This document shows positions 25,636-34,048 of a stretch of DNA of 64,000 nucleotides, piece by piece. The notes under the pieces were generated by a model, which saw only the letters and a program-made list of their open reading frames with translations, had not been told where the DNA came from and did not search any database. How positions within the stretch are numbered: position 1 is the stretch's first letter; each line of letters opens with the position of its first letter. Location: assembly GCF_027271155.1 (NCBI RefSeq), contig NZ_CP114542.1, positions 2,108,001 to 2,172,000 of the forward strand, written 5' to 3'. Source of the stretch: Brevundimonas subvibrioides (GTDB lineage Bacteria; Pseudomonadota; Alphaproteobacteria; Caulobacterales; Caulobacteraceae). A program made the position numbers and the translations under genes.

Positions 25636-26321
25636 GGGCCCTGGCGTTCACGGTCCTGATGCTGGCCACGCCCGTGCTGGCCCAGACACCGCCGTCGGCC
25701 CCGGCGGATCCGCGGATCCAGACCCTGCCTTACGATCCGGGACAGGTCTATCGGCTGAATGCGGCGACCCGCTACCAGGTCACGGTGCTGTTCGGCACCA
25801 ACGAGACGGTCGAGAACGTCGCGGTCGGCGACAGCGATGCCTGGCAGGTAACGCTGAACGGCCGGGGCAACGCGCTCTTTCTACAGCCCGTTCGCGCCAC
25901 CAGCCCAACCAATATGACGGTCATTACCGACCGCCGGGTCTACAGCTTCGAGCTTGTCCCTACCTTCGGTCCGACGCCCGATACGCCGTTCAGCCTCAGG
26001 TTCAGCTATCCCGAGGTCCAGCCCCGGATCGGACCGTCCAGTCCGGGTGAAACGGCCCCCTATCGAATGAGCGGCAACCGGGCCTTGCAGCCTCTCGCCG
26101 TCATCGACGACGGGACCCGGACCTATATCGACTGGCGGCCGGACCAGACCCTGCCAGCCGTGTTCGGGGTGGAAGGGCGAGGAAGCGAGGTGCTGCTGGA
26201 GGGTTATGTTCGTGACGGCCGCTATGTGATCGACGCTGTTCATCCGACCCTGGTGTTTCGTCTTGATCGCCTGTCGGCCCGCGCGACGCGGCCACGCCAG
26301 CGTCAGCGAGTGTCGCAATGA
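25632..26321 (+). CDS. virB9: T4SS outer-membrane complex protein VirB9
   Basis: The 229-aa periplasmic protein has a Sec signal (MRALAFTVLMLATPVLAQ) with no lipobox. The VirB9/TrbG domains follow: DPGQVYRLNAATRYQVTVLF, TVITDRRVYSFEL and a C-terminal DGRTYIDWRP-type segment. With VirB10 it forms the core complex ring. VirB7, the lipoprotein that normally anchors VirB9, has no gene here. It overlaps virB8 and virB10 by ATGA. Confidence 0.9.
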   Translation: MRALAFTVLMLATPVLAQTPPSAPADPRIQTLPYDPGQVYRLNAATRYQVTVLFGTNETVENVAVGDSDAWQVTLNGRGNALFLQPVRATSPTNMTVITDRRVYSFELVPTFGPTPDTPFSLRFSYPEVQPRIGPSSPGETAPYRMSGNRALQPLAVIDDGTRTYIDWRPDQTLPAVFGVEGRGSEVLLEGYVRDGRYVIDAVHPTLVFRLDRLSARATRPRQRQRVSQ

Positions 26322-27466
26322 CACGCTTGCCGGTCGATCCGCGTCCCCGTGATCGCGAGGACAGCATTGTCCCGACGGTCGCAGGCCTGCGGCGCGCGAT
26401 CCCGACGTGGATGATGGTGGCCGTCGCGGTTGTGGCCGGTGGGCTTCTCTTTCTGGTCCTGGACGGCCAACGGCGAGCCAGTGTCGCCCCAGCGGTGCAG
26501 GCTGGAACCGTCGATCGCGTCTCATTGGGGCCCGGCCTGCCCCCGCTCGATCTTGATCAGGACTATGGAGTCCTCCCACCGCCGCCACCGCCGCCGCCTC
26601 CAGCGCTATTGCTGACCCGGACACCCATGGAGTCGCCGCCGTTCACACCCGTGCCGGTGCGTTCGACATCGTCCCTGCCTGGCCCGATACAGCAGATGCC
26701 GGACTTTCTGCCGTCTCCAGGCCTGCCCCAGCCATCACCGTCTTCGCCCGCCAGCACCGGATCCAGCGGGGGCTCTGTGCTCGTGATCGACACGACAGCC
26801 GCATCACGCAGCAGCACGTCCACCGCGACGCCAGGGACCGAAGACGTCGAACCGGGTACGACGGCAGCAGCATCAGGCTCGATCGGATCGATCCGGACCA
26901 CGGTTCTGGGGCGCAGGGCTACGACGGTCGCCCAGGGTACGCTCATCCCTGCCGTCCTGGAGACCGCCCTCGACTCGACACGCCCGGGCTTTGTCCGTGC
27001 CCTGGTCTCTCGCGACGTGCGCGGGTTTGACGGCACGGAAATCCTGATCCCGCGCGGCAGTCGCCTGTTCGGCACCTATGCAGCCGACCTGTCTGCAGGC
27101 CAGGATCGTGCCCTCGTTCAATGGACACGACTGGTGCGGCCGGACGGCGTGTCGATCGCTCTGGAATCGCCCGCAGCTGATCGGGTCGGAAGGACCGGTG
27201 TCCGCGGGCGCGTCGACACCCACTTCCTGCAACGCTTTGCCTCCGCCGTTTTGCAGACCACGGTGAACTTCGGCCTGAACCTGGCCAGTCGCAGCATCAG
27301 CGGGGACACGCCCGTATTCGTCGCCCTGCCCGGCTCGACCCAGACCGGAACCGCACCGGTTGCGGGCGCTTCCGTCACACCCACGCTTCGGGTGGACGCC
27401 GGCACAACGGTGTCCGCCTTCGTCGCGCGCGATCTGGAGTTCCCGCCCGTCCGGGACCGACCATGA
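26318..27466 (+). CDS. virB10: T4SS envelope-spanning core protein VirB10
   Basis: The 382-aa protein has the VirB10 plan: a short cytoplasmic N-terminus and a membrane span (WMMVAVAVVAGGLLFLVL, about 28-46). A Pro-rich periplasmic linker with a run of nine prolines is near residue 90. The C-terminal TrbI beta-barrel domain follows (about 190-380: TLIPAVLETALDSTRPGFVR, RGSRLFGTY, and RVDTHFLQRFASAVLQT near the antenna). It links inner-membrane ATPase activity to the outer-membrane pore. ATGA overlaps with both neighbours. Confidence 0.92.
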   Translation: MTRLPVDPRPRDREDSIVPTVAGLRRAIPTWMMVAVAVVAGGLLFLVLDGQRRASVAPAVQAGTVDRVSLGPGLPPLDLDQDYGVLPPPPPPPPPALLLTRTPMESPPFTPVPVRSTSSLPGPIQQMPDFLPSPGLPQPSPSSPASTGSSGGSVLVIDTTAASRSSTSTATPGTEDVEPGTTAAASGSIGSIRTTVLGRRATTVAQGTLIPAVLETALDSTRPGFVRALVSRDVRGFDGTEILIPRGSRLFGTYAADLSAGQDRALVQWTRLVRPDGVSIALESPAADRVGRTGVRGRVDTHFLQRFASAVLQTTVNFGLNLASRSISGDTPVFVALPGSTQTGTAPVAGASVTPTLRVDAGTTVSAFVARDLEFPPVRDRP

Positions 27467-28458
27467 CGCAGGCCGCGCCCGAGGGGCAGGTCTATCTGCG
27501 CAGCTATCTGGCACCCTTCGCAGACGTCCTGGCACGGCCGGAAGTGACGGATATCTACGTCAACGCCCCTGGCCAGATCTGGGTCGAGACCCTGGGCGGG
27601 GATACCGAACATCACGCCGTTGACGGGCTGGACGAGGTGGTTCTCACCCGGCTGGCCCGACAGATCGCCGCTTTTTCGAACCAGGGCATCAACCGCGAGC
27701 ATCCCATCCTGTCGGCCTCCCTGCCCGGTGGCGAACGTGTGCAGATCGTCATACCGCCGGCCACGCGCGGCGATATCGCCTTCGCCATCCGCAAACACGT
27801 GTCGTCCGATCTGAGGCTGGAGGACTACGTTGCCGCCGGTGCCTTCGATACGACGGCTATGAGGCCCCCAGAGGCAGCGGACGGGGTTGGCGACATCCGG
27901 GATCACCTCGCCACCGGAAACGTGGCCGGTGCCCTGGCGTCCGCCGTCGCGACCCGCCGTAACATCCTGATCGCCGGCGGTACGTCGACCGGCAAGACGA
28001 CCTTCCTCAACGCCCTGATCCGCGAAATCCCGGAGCGGGAGCGGCTGATCCTCATCGAGGATACGCCAGAGCTGATCCTGCATCATCCCAACGCCGTGGG
28101 CCTGCTGGCAGCCAGAAGCGTGCTGGGCGAGGCCTCGGTCACCGCGGAGGATCTGTTGAACGCCTCGCTGCGGATGCGCCCGGACCGGATCATTCTGGGC
28201 GAGTTGCGGGGCCCCGAGGCCTTTACCTTCCTGCGCGCGGTCAACACCGGCCACCCGGGATCGATGACGACCGTCCACGCCGACAGTCCGGAGCGCGCGA
28301 TCGAGCAGATCGCCCTGCTGGTCCTCCAGGGCGGCACCCGGCTGCGGCGCGAGGACGTGACCCACTATATCCGCTCGACGATCGACGTCTTCGTCCAGCT
28401 CAGCCGCGTCGGCGGTCGGCGCAAGGTCTCCGACGTGCGGCTGAGGGGTGACCTGTGA
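27463..28458 (+). CDS. virB11: T4SS ATPase VirB11
   Basis: The 331-aa secretion ATPase has Walker A GGTSTGKTT at about residues 170-178, the Asp box ILIEDTPELIL, Walker B RIILGELRGPEAF and the His box TGHPGSMTTVHADSP. VirB11 hexamers switch the T4SS between pilus assembly and substrate transfer. It is full length and intact. It overlaps virB10 (ATGA) and the second pilin gene (GTGA). Confidence 0.94.
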   Translation: MTQAAPEGQVYLRSYLAPFADVLARPEVTDIYVNAPGQIWVETLGGDTEHHAVDGLDEVVLTRLARQIAAFSNQGINREHPILSASLPGGERVQIVIPPATRGDIAFAIRKHVSSDLRLEDYVAAGAFDTTAMRPPEAADGVGDIRDHLATGNVAGALASAVATRRNILIAGGTSTGKTTFLNALIREIPERERLILIEDTPELILHHPNAVGLLAARSVLGEASVTAEDLLNASLRMRPDRIILGELRGPEAFTFLRAVNTGHPGSMTTVHADSPERAIEQIALLVLQGGTRLRREDVTHYIRSTIDVFVQLSRVGGRRKVSDVRLRGDL

Positions 28459-28838
28459 GCGCGGTCTGGTCTTCGCCCGCGAGCGCTGTCGCCGGGACCG
28501 GCGAACCGAGCGTCTTCCTGGCGGCGGTCGAGTGGGTGCAGGCGGTCCTGCTGGGGCCGATCGCGACAAGCCTGGCGGTCGTGGCCGTGGCGTCGGTGGG
28601 GCTGCTGATGTCATCCGGCCGGATCAACGTCCGGCGCGGCGCGACGGTGATCGTCGGGTGTTTCATCCTGTTCGGCGCAGCGACGATCGCCCAGGGGCTG
28701 CGGGGTCTGGCGGCGTCGGCTGTCGGAGGCGAGCCTCCGCCCGTGACCGTCGTGACGGCCGCCCCCCTGGCCCTGCCCGCCCCGGAGAGCCCGCCGACCC
28801 TGGACGATCCCTATGCGGGGGCCTCGGTCAGGCGCTGA
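28455..28838 (+). CDS. Second VirB2-like pilin with acidic/proline-rich tail
   Basis: The 127-aa protein starts at a GTG that overlaps the virB11 stop. It repeats the VirB2 core of the first gene: FLAAVEWVQAVLLGPIATSL, SVGLLMSSGRINVRRGATVI and GCFILFGAATIAQGLRG. It has no long N-terminal signal and adds a 45-aa tail (ALPAPESPPTLDDPYAG, ending SVRR). That tail recurs in the mini-ORF at 37374-37541 and its decayed copy at 13605. VirB2 genes normally sit first, so a second one at the end of the operon is odd. It may be a minor pilin, a tip variant, or an adapter. Confidence 0.7.
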   Translation: MSAVWSSPASAVAGTGEPSVFLAAVEWVQAVLLGPIATSLAVVAVASVGLLMSSGRINVRRGATVIVGCFILFGAATIAQGLRGLAASAVGGEPPPVTVVTAAPLALPAPESPPTLDDPYAGASVRR

Positions 28839-28869
28839 CGACGCATGGAGTGTAAGCGTAGGCGCGCAC

Positions 28870-29170
28870 TCCGGCAGGTCTGGCCGTCCGTTACAAGCTT
28901 CCGGGGCTTGACCGGCTGGTTGTGCAAAAGCCGTCCGGGCAGCTTCAGCGCAGCCTCCGTATCGCGCCGGCGCTGGACAAGGACGTCGACAACCTCGCCT
29001 TCGTCGTCGACCGCACGCCAGAGAAGCATGCGCTTGCCTCCGATCCGACAGACTTCTTCGTCGGGAGGCCAGCGGGGTGACGGGTGTGGACGACGACGTT
29101 TCAACCGCCGGGCAATCAGTGGTCCGAACTTGATGGTCCAGCAGCGGATCGTCTCATGGGTGACGCCCGC
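28870..29170 (-). pseudogene. Internal fragment of an IS6-family transposase
   Basis: The reverse strand encodes THETIRCWTIKFGPLIARRL, PRWPPDEEVCRIGGKR (mutated from PRWHLDE), WRAVDDEGEVV and VTDGQTC. That is roughly residues 50-160 of the protein at 12828-13520, lacking both ends. It lies between the second pilin and the lectin gene. Confidence 0.85.
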
Positions 29171-29178
29171 CAGCCCTC

Positions 29179-30450
29179 TCAGCAGAAGGTGTAGGAGGCC
29201 CAGAGGGGTGTGGAGCCGGAATAGAGGACCAAATTGCCGTCGTTCTGGAGCACAAGGTATGCCCCTGGATTGCCCCAGGTGACCGTGTGCCAAAGAGCGA
29301 CTCCCGGGGCGTAAAGGACCAGGTTTCCATCGTGCTGCATCGCCAGCAGATTGGCGCCGCCCCCTCCAGAGTAGAGCGTCTGCTGATCGACGCCGTTGCA
29401 GGTGATGATCAGCGAACCGTTCGAGCGAAACTCAAGGCGGGATTGGGCGTCGGCGGACATCAAAGCCTGACCCGGGTAGAGCACTTCTCCGGGCATCAAG
29501 ACGTTTGGCGGAACCTGATAGTTATTGTCGGCATCGACCGTGACGTCGACACCCTTTTCGCTCAGGAGAGCGGGCGTTCCAGTCATGCGCCAGACTGCCA
29601 TGGTCCAGGTCGAACGCCTGCGTCCCGTAGTTGTAGAGGCGCGAACGCTGTATTTTACCCGGTATCCATTTTGAACGGTCACTTCGCGATACCGATGGTC
29701 GTTCGTGCCGGTGCCGCGGATGTCGAAAGAGCCGCTTTCAACCAACACATTCGACGCGTTGAAGACCTGATAATCGATATCCCCCGCGTCCAGATTGCCG
29801 GTGTAGTAGAAACGTTGAATCCGCAGGACTATCGGCTGGTTGATCCCTGTGATCAGACTCTCGGATCCGGAGCCACTCACGCTCGGATCGTTCGATGAGA
29901 TGGTGAGGTTCTGGAAGGTCAGCGGATTCGGGTCGATATCGGCCACTGCGGCCGAAATGGTCACGGTCACCGTCGCCGAGGCCGTCCCGCCTCGTCCATC
30001 CGAGATCGTGTAGGTGAAGCTGTCCGTCCCGGTCTGGCCCGCATTGGCCGTGTAGGACACCGCCGTTGCGCTTCCTGTTCCTGTGATGGTCGCCGTCCCC
30101 TTCGTAAAGCCGCTGACGGCGGTCACGGTCAGGGTATCGCCGTCGGGGTCGGTATCATTGCTTCTCACGGCGATCGACACCGTGCTCCCGGCCGTGACCG
30201 AGGCCGTGTCGTTGACCGCCGTGGGGCCTCGGTTCACCGGGCCGATGCTGGAGGTGAGCGTCACGCGGTTACCGGCGGGATCGAACGTGTAGTTCGTCGC
30301 CTCCGTACCGGTTACGCGCCGGGTCAGCCGTCCAAGGGCGTCATAGGTGTATGTCGTCGCGGTCTGTGCGTCCGCAGGCAAAGCGACCGCCCAACTGCAG
30401 AGACCCAGAACGACGCTGACCAATGAGCAGACAACCCTCGTTGCAGTCAC
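29179..30450 (-). CDS. Secreted single-YD-repeat protein with cadherin-like and bulb-lectin domains
   Basis: The 423-aa protein starts at the GTG 30450, which has CGGAGG six bases upstream. The frame's earlier codons are ignored. A Sec signal ends ALPADAQ. One YD-repeat pair (YTYDALGRLTRRV, YTFDPAGNRVTL) is followed by an Ig/cadherin-like repeat (about 65-155, VRSNDTDPDGDTLTVTAV, ISDGRGGTAS) and a beta-rich middle. The C-terminal bulb-type mannose-binding lectin domain (about 320-423) has two QxDGNLVLY motifs (MQHDGNLVLY, LQNDGNLVLY). The signal-plus-YD layout matches the first genes of both Rhs operons. No Rhs gene follows; an IS fragment does. Probably a surface adhesin that lost its Rhs partner. 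Confidence 0.75.
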   Translation of the reverse strand: MTATRVVCSLVSVVLGLCSWAVALPADAQTATTYTYDALGRLTRRVTGTEATNYTFDPAGNRVTLTSSIGPVNRGPTAVNDTASVTAGSTVSIAVRSNDTDPDGDTLTVTAVSGFTKGTATITGTGSATAVSYTANAGQTGTDSFTYTISDGRGGTASATVTVTISAAVADIDPNPLTFQNLTISSNDPSVSGSGSESLITGINQPIVLRIQRFYYTGNLDAGDIDYQVFNASNVLVESGSFDIRGTGTNDHRYREVTVQNGYRVKYSVRASTTTGRRRSTWTMAVWRMTGTPALLSEKGVDVTVDADNNYQVPPNVLMPGEVLYPGQALMSADAQSRLEFRSNGSLIITCNGVDQQTLYSGGGGANLLAMQHDGNLVLYAPGVALWHTVTWGNPGAYLVLQNDGNLVLYSGSTPLWASYTFC

Positions 30451-30574
30451 GGTCGCCTCCGATTGCGCTCGACTGCGACTACAGCCGAAACGTGAAGCGC
30501 GAGCAAGGCAAAGCTTGCCTTGGCGACGTTTTTTGTGCGTCGTTCTGCGGCCCCCGACGGTGGGCGAGTGATCG

Positions 30575-31003
30575 GCTCCGCCTGCGGGCCTGAGGGCCCT
30601 GTCATCCCCTCCCGGCGCTCGATCGAACCTCGCGCCGGGCGGCCGTTGGGGTCTCGTCAGCCGCATGGAGGCCCCCTTGTTCGACGCCCTGTCCCCCATC
30701 ATCGCTCTGGTCTTCGTCGCCACCCTCGCCATCGGTGCCGGCATCGCAAGGTGGCTGGAGAAAACCCCGCGCGATCGCCACCGGGCGCAGCGCCAGGAAG
30801 ACCTCAAGCCCTGATCACGCCGGCGAGCACCGACGACACCCGCTCGGGCCAACACGGCCAAGCCTGTCAGACAATGCCGGCGCAAAGCCTATCCTGCCCT
30901 CGGCACCACAGCGGTAAGAGCCGGCAACTCGGGGCAAGTCATGGGGGGCGTTAAACTCGACGGCGGAGCAAGAGGTTACGACACCCCTTTTATCTTGCCC
31001 TCC
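30575..31003 (+). repeat. 430-bp direct repeat, copy 2
   Basis: Same module as 14212-14641, same strand, 16 kb away. Similarity extends well past the small ORF (30665-30814) on its 3' side, so the selected or mobile unit is more than the ORF. It lies upstream of, and divergent from, the lectin gene. Confidence 0.8.
30665..30814 (+). CDS. Small single-pass membrane protein, copy 2
   Basis: The 49-aa protein (MEAPLFDALSPIIALVFVAT...) has one clean hydrophobic span (about residues 9-29, uninterrupted here) and a charged tail ending QRQEDLKP. No known family is recognised. Differences from the copy at 14302 are few. Its intact hydrophobic span makes it the better candidate for a working gene. 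It is divergent from the lectin gene, 215 bp from its start. Function unknown. Confidence 0.45.
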   Translation: MEAPLFDALSPIIALVFVATLAIGAGIARWLEKTPRDRHRAQRQEDLKP

Positions 31004-31080
31004 GACACTCCTGTTCCCCTACCTGTTCCTTACTAAACGAGGTCCGACGTTCGCCATGGTTGTTCGATTTTGTCGCAAGG

Positions 31081-31440
31081 CTAGTTTGCGGAGTTTAGAT
31101 GCCTGATTACGGAGCTATTATAGGCCCTGGCGTACTCGCGCGCGTTGGCATTGGACTCAGAGGTGACGCCATTTTCGAGCACATCTCCAGTACCTTCCAG
31201 AATCCTGAGCCCATACCGCTGCCGCGCCTCTTCAGCAGTCAAATTTGTTCCGGGTACCTCTACGGAAAAACCTGCTACCCCCAAAAGCCTCCGGTCTCCC
31301 CGAGATAGCGCGCTGGCGGCGTCACTCTCAGCCGACTTGATATCGGAGTGCGTAGTCACATCTCGATCCACCGAAGGTGCTTCTAACTGACCGCAGCCGC
31401 AGAGATACAACAAGGCGAAGCCAAAAATTGCGTTTTTCAA
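31081..31440 (-). CDS. Small lipoprotein, candidate immunity to the M91-like Rhs toxin
   Basis: From the TTG at 31440 the product is 119 aa, starting LKNAIFGFALLYLCGCGQL (first codon read as Met). The lipobox is LCGC, so the mature protein would be lipidated at Cys and anchored in the periplasm. The rest is soluble (LTAEEARQRYGLRILEGTG). The gene starts 13 bp after the Rhs2 stop, on the same strand, with lower GC. That is the immunity position. An envelope lipoprotein makes sense if the toxin meets kin cells from the periplasm, or must be neutralised during export. The family is not recognised. The longer frame upstream would overlap the Rhs gene. Confidence 0.55.
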   Translation of the reverse strand: MKNAIFGFALLYLCGCGQLEAPSVDRDVTTHSDIKSAESDAASALSRGDRRLLGVAGFSVEVPGTNLTAEEARQRYGLRILEGTGDVLENGVTSESNANAREYARAYNSSVIRHLNSAN

Positions 31441-31453
31441 AGGACATTCTCGC

Positions 31454-34048
31454 CTAATACTGGGTTCGCTCCGGCTCGCCACGTTCGCGGCGAGAGGGGT
31501 TTTCGTTTCTACGCACGTTGTTCATTCGACCTGGTCCGTCATCGTGGTCGCCCCCGGCATGACCGATTTCGTGAGCAATGACAGTTGCCGTCGAAACGGC
31601 TTGGGGACCAGCCGTTGTTTCAATGACCGGGTGGCTGGAGGGGTCGATATTAACTACGCCGGTATTGGGGTCGTATGACAGATCACCTCTGTCATTGACC
31701 CTAATCTCCACCTCTCCGCCTTGTGCTGCAGCCGCAGCTGCCACGGTTCTCCTACCGGATTCACCTGTCACTACCACGGATACCCCTCTTCTCGTCGCAT
31801 CGCGTGTCGCAGGAGTGCCTCCTGTGACCCGGACTGGCGTTCCACCGTTAGCCGGTGCGTTATTGCTGTCGTTTACACCATCAGTCAGGCGTCGCCGTTG
31901 GCGATTATCTGCGATGATGTCGCTCGGACGATCTTGCCAAACCATCCCCGTCGGATCGGTCTTATTGACCGGATCGTTCCCAACATACCCATACAGGTTC
32001 ATCTGATCCTCGTATCCGATCGGATCCGTCTGCAGGAACCGTCCGAGGGTGGGGGAGTAGATGCGGGCCTTGTAGTGGTACATGCCCAGTTCGGGCAGCC
32101 AGGCCTGGCCGGTGTACTGGAAGCGGCCGGTATTGGTGGCGTTGGGGATGCCGTATTCGTCATAGGCGTTGATGTTTGTGACGGTGCCCGCGGCATTGGT
32201 GCGGGCCACGATCGAGCCCTGGTGGTCGGCATAGAGGTATTGCGGCGCGGTGGTGCCGGTGCCCTCATAGACCACCAGCGGCGTGTCCGAGCCGTCGGCA
32301 TGGACATAGCGGCGCAGCAGGGTGTTCGAGGCGTTGTACTCCGCGATCAGCTTGTCGCCGTCGTAGGTGTAGCGGGTCGCGCCATAGGTGTTGCTGGAGC
32401 TCTGGAACAGCCGGCCCAGGGGATCGTAGGACAGGGTCGCGCCGTTGGGCCCGCGGATCAGCCGGTTCTCCACGTCATAGACATAGGTCCCCCCCACCCC
32501 GTCCGAGGTCAGGTTGCCGTTGGCGTCATAGGTGAAGCTGGCCGGGCCGGCCGAGGTGTACTGGTTCAGGCCATTGACCGCATAGGCCCGGCTGACGTTG
32601 GCATGGCCGGTGAAGCGATAGGCCGTGTTGGACTGATTGCGGCTGACCACCTGGCTGGCCGGGTTGTAGGCGAAGCCCGTGGTGATGTCCTGGGCCGTGC
32701 CCGCTGGATCGTGGATCAGCGAGGTCAGGCGCGAGGCCCCGTCGTAGCCATAGCTGGTCGGCGATCCCCAGTTGGCGCCATTCGCACGGTACAGGGCCGA
32801 GGTCCGGCCCAGAGTGTCATACCGCGGATCGAAGATCCTGGTCACGCCGTTGAGGGTCGTGGAATCGATCCGGCCCAGGCCGTCGCGGGTGTACCGGACG
32901 TACTGACCGTCCGGATAGACCAGGGCCGTGCGCGCGCCCGACAGGTCGTACTGCGACCCGATCGTCCAGGCGATGCCGGACAGCACGGTCGAGGACGCCG
33001 TCTGCCGCCCCAGAGCGTCCCAGGTGTTGGTCACCCCCTCGCCGTTCGGTCCGTCGAACCGGGCATAGGTCTGAAGACCCCTGAGGTCGTAGCCATAGTA
33101 GACGTCGCGCGTCGCCGAGGCCGGGAGCCCGCTCCCGTCCGGCACGACCCTGGTCGTCATCCGGTTCAGGGCATCATAGGTAAAGGTCAGGGTGCGGCCG
33201 TCGCGCTTTCTCAAGGACGTCCGGTTGCCGTTGGGGTCGTAGCCGTAGGCCTCATAATCCGTTGTGCTGGACGGGCCGGCGGTTGCCAGCGCCGTCGCTG
33301 CGGTACTGGAGTTGAACCCCGTTGGCGCGGCGAGATTGGGAAACCGCATGGCCTCCTGTCGGCCCAAAGCATCGTATTCGATGGTCGTTCGGTTGCCGCG
33401 CGCATCGATAATCTGGGTGCGCAAATTGCCGCCGCCGTACGCATAGGTGGCTTCGGCCTGCTCCAGATCCGTACCGACCGCTCTACGCACCTGAACAAGG
33501 CGGTCACGGTTGTCGTACTCATACCTTGTGACCCTGTCTGCGCCCGAGCTCCCCGTGCCAGGCACACAGGGATCCGACACGGTCGACGCCAGATTCATCC
33601 TGACCACGGAGCAGCGAAGCCGGCCGAGACTGTCATAAGAAAACTGGGACACAGCCACGAGAACGCCACCCCCAAAACGGGCCTCTCTCGTCTTGTGTCC
33701 TTCGTCGTCGTATTCGAAATCGGTCGCTTCGCCAACGGTGAACCCCGTCCAGGATGAAGGCGAGACCGTCTCGGGCTGCCATGCAGACAGGAAACCGACC
33801 TCCACCCTCGAGACCAGGCCTTTTGCGCTATACGTCGTTCGCGTGGCCTGGAATCCAAGCGGGCCAGTGCCATCCGGGTCGGGTGAGATCGCCCCCACCA
33901 GACGACCCGCATCATAGCGATAGCCTGTCGTATAGGCGGAGGCGGAGGATTGGGCCGATGCGAATGTCGGCTGGGCCAACAAGCCGACCGCAAAAGCGAC
34001 AAGGGCCAGGCCAGAAGGTTGTGAGATTTCGACGATGTTTTTCATCAC
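31454..34048 (-). CDS. Secreted Rhs-core protein with M91-like zinc-peptidase tip
   Basis: The 864-aa protein has a Sec signal ([19 protein letters not shown]) and YD repeats. Its central core is nearly identical to the other Rhs protein and ends [20 protein letters not shown]. The tip (about residues 695-864) differs entirely. It holds the zinc motif AHEIGHAGG (HExxH at about 826-830) followed closely by [18 protein letters not shown]. The ENxxR...PxRxxY layout resembles M91/NleD-type effector peptidases of polymorphic toxins. The start overlaps the N-half gene as ATGA. A candidate lipoprotein immunity gene follows. Substrate unknown. Confidence 0.78.
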   Translation of the reverse strand: MMKNIVEISQPSGLALVAFAVGLLAQPTFASAQSSASAYTTGYRYDAGRLVGAISPDPDGTGPLGFQATRTTYSAKGLVSRVEVGFLSAWQPETVSPSSWTGFTVGEATDFEYDDEGHKTREARFGGGVLVAVSQFSYDSLGRLRCSVVRMNLASTVSDPCVPGTGSSGADRVTRYEYDNRDRLVQVRRAVGTDLEQAEATYAYGGGNLRTQIIDARGNRTTIEYDALGRQEAMRFPNLAAPTGFNSSTAATALATAGPSSTTDYEAYGYDPNGNRTSLRKRDGRTLTFTYDALNRMTTRVVPDGSGLPASATRDVYYGYDLRGLQTYARFDGPNGEGVTNTWDALGRQTASSTVLSGIAWTIGSQYDLSGARTALVYPDGQYVRYTRDGLGRIDSTTLNGVTRIFDPRYDTLGRTSALYRANGANWGSPTSYGYDGASRLTSLIHDPAGTAQDITTGFAYNPASQVVSRNQSNTAYRFTGHANVSRAYAVNGLNQYTSAGPASFTYDANGNLTSDGVGGTYVYDVENRLIRGPNGATLSYDPLGRLFQSSSNTYGATRYTYDGDKLIAEYNASNTLLRRYVHADGSDTPLVVYEGTGTTAPQYLYADHQGSIVARTNAAGTVTNINAYDEYGIPNATNTGRFQYTGQAWLPELGMYHYKARIYSPTLGRFLQTDPIGYEDQMNLYGYVGNDPVNKTDPTGMVWQDRPSDIIADNRQRRRLTDGVNDSNNAPANGGTPVRVTGGTPATRDATRRGVSVVVTGESGRRTVAAAAAAQGGEVEIRVNDRGDLSYDPNTGVVNIDPSSHPVIETTAGPQAVSTATVIAHEIGHAGGDHDDGPGRMNNVRRNENPSRRERGEPERTQY
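31985..33227 (-). repeat. Rhs core direct repeat, copy 2
   Basis: Near-identical partner of 16120-17382. The divergence point upstream is again at the YD repeat [12 protein letters not shown]. The shared core is inserted between unrelated 5' YD sequences and unrelated tips, which is how Rhs tips and stems are reshuffled. Confidence 0.9.

Noticed and set aside
20674..28838. Conjugative plasmid or ICE transfer region
   Set aside because: No relaxase, coupling protein, origin-processing gene, integrase or replication gene is visible in the window. A degraded conjugation element cannot be fully excluded.
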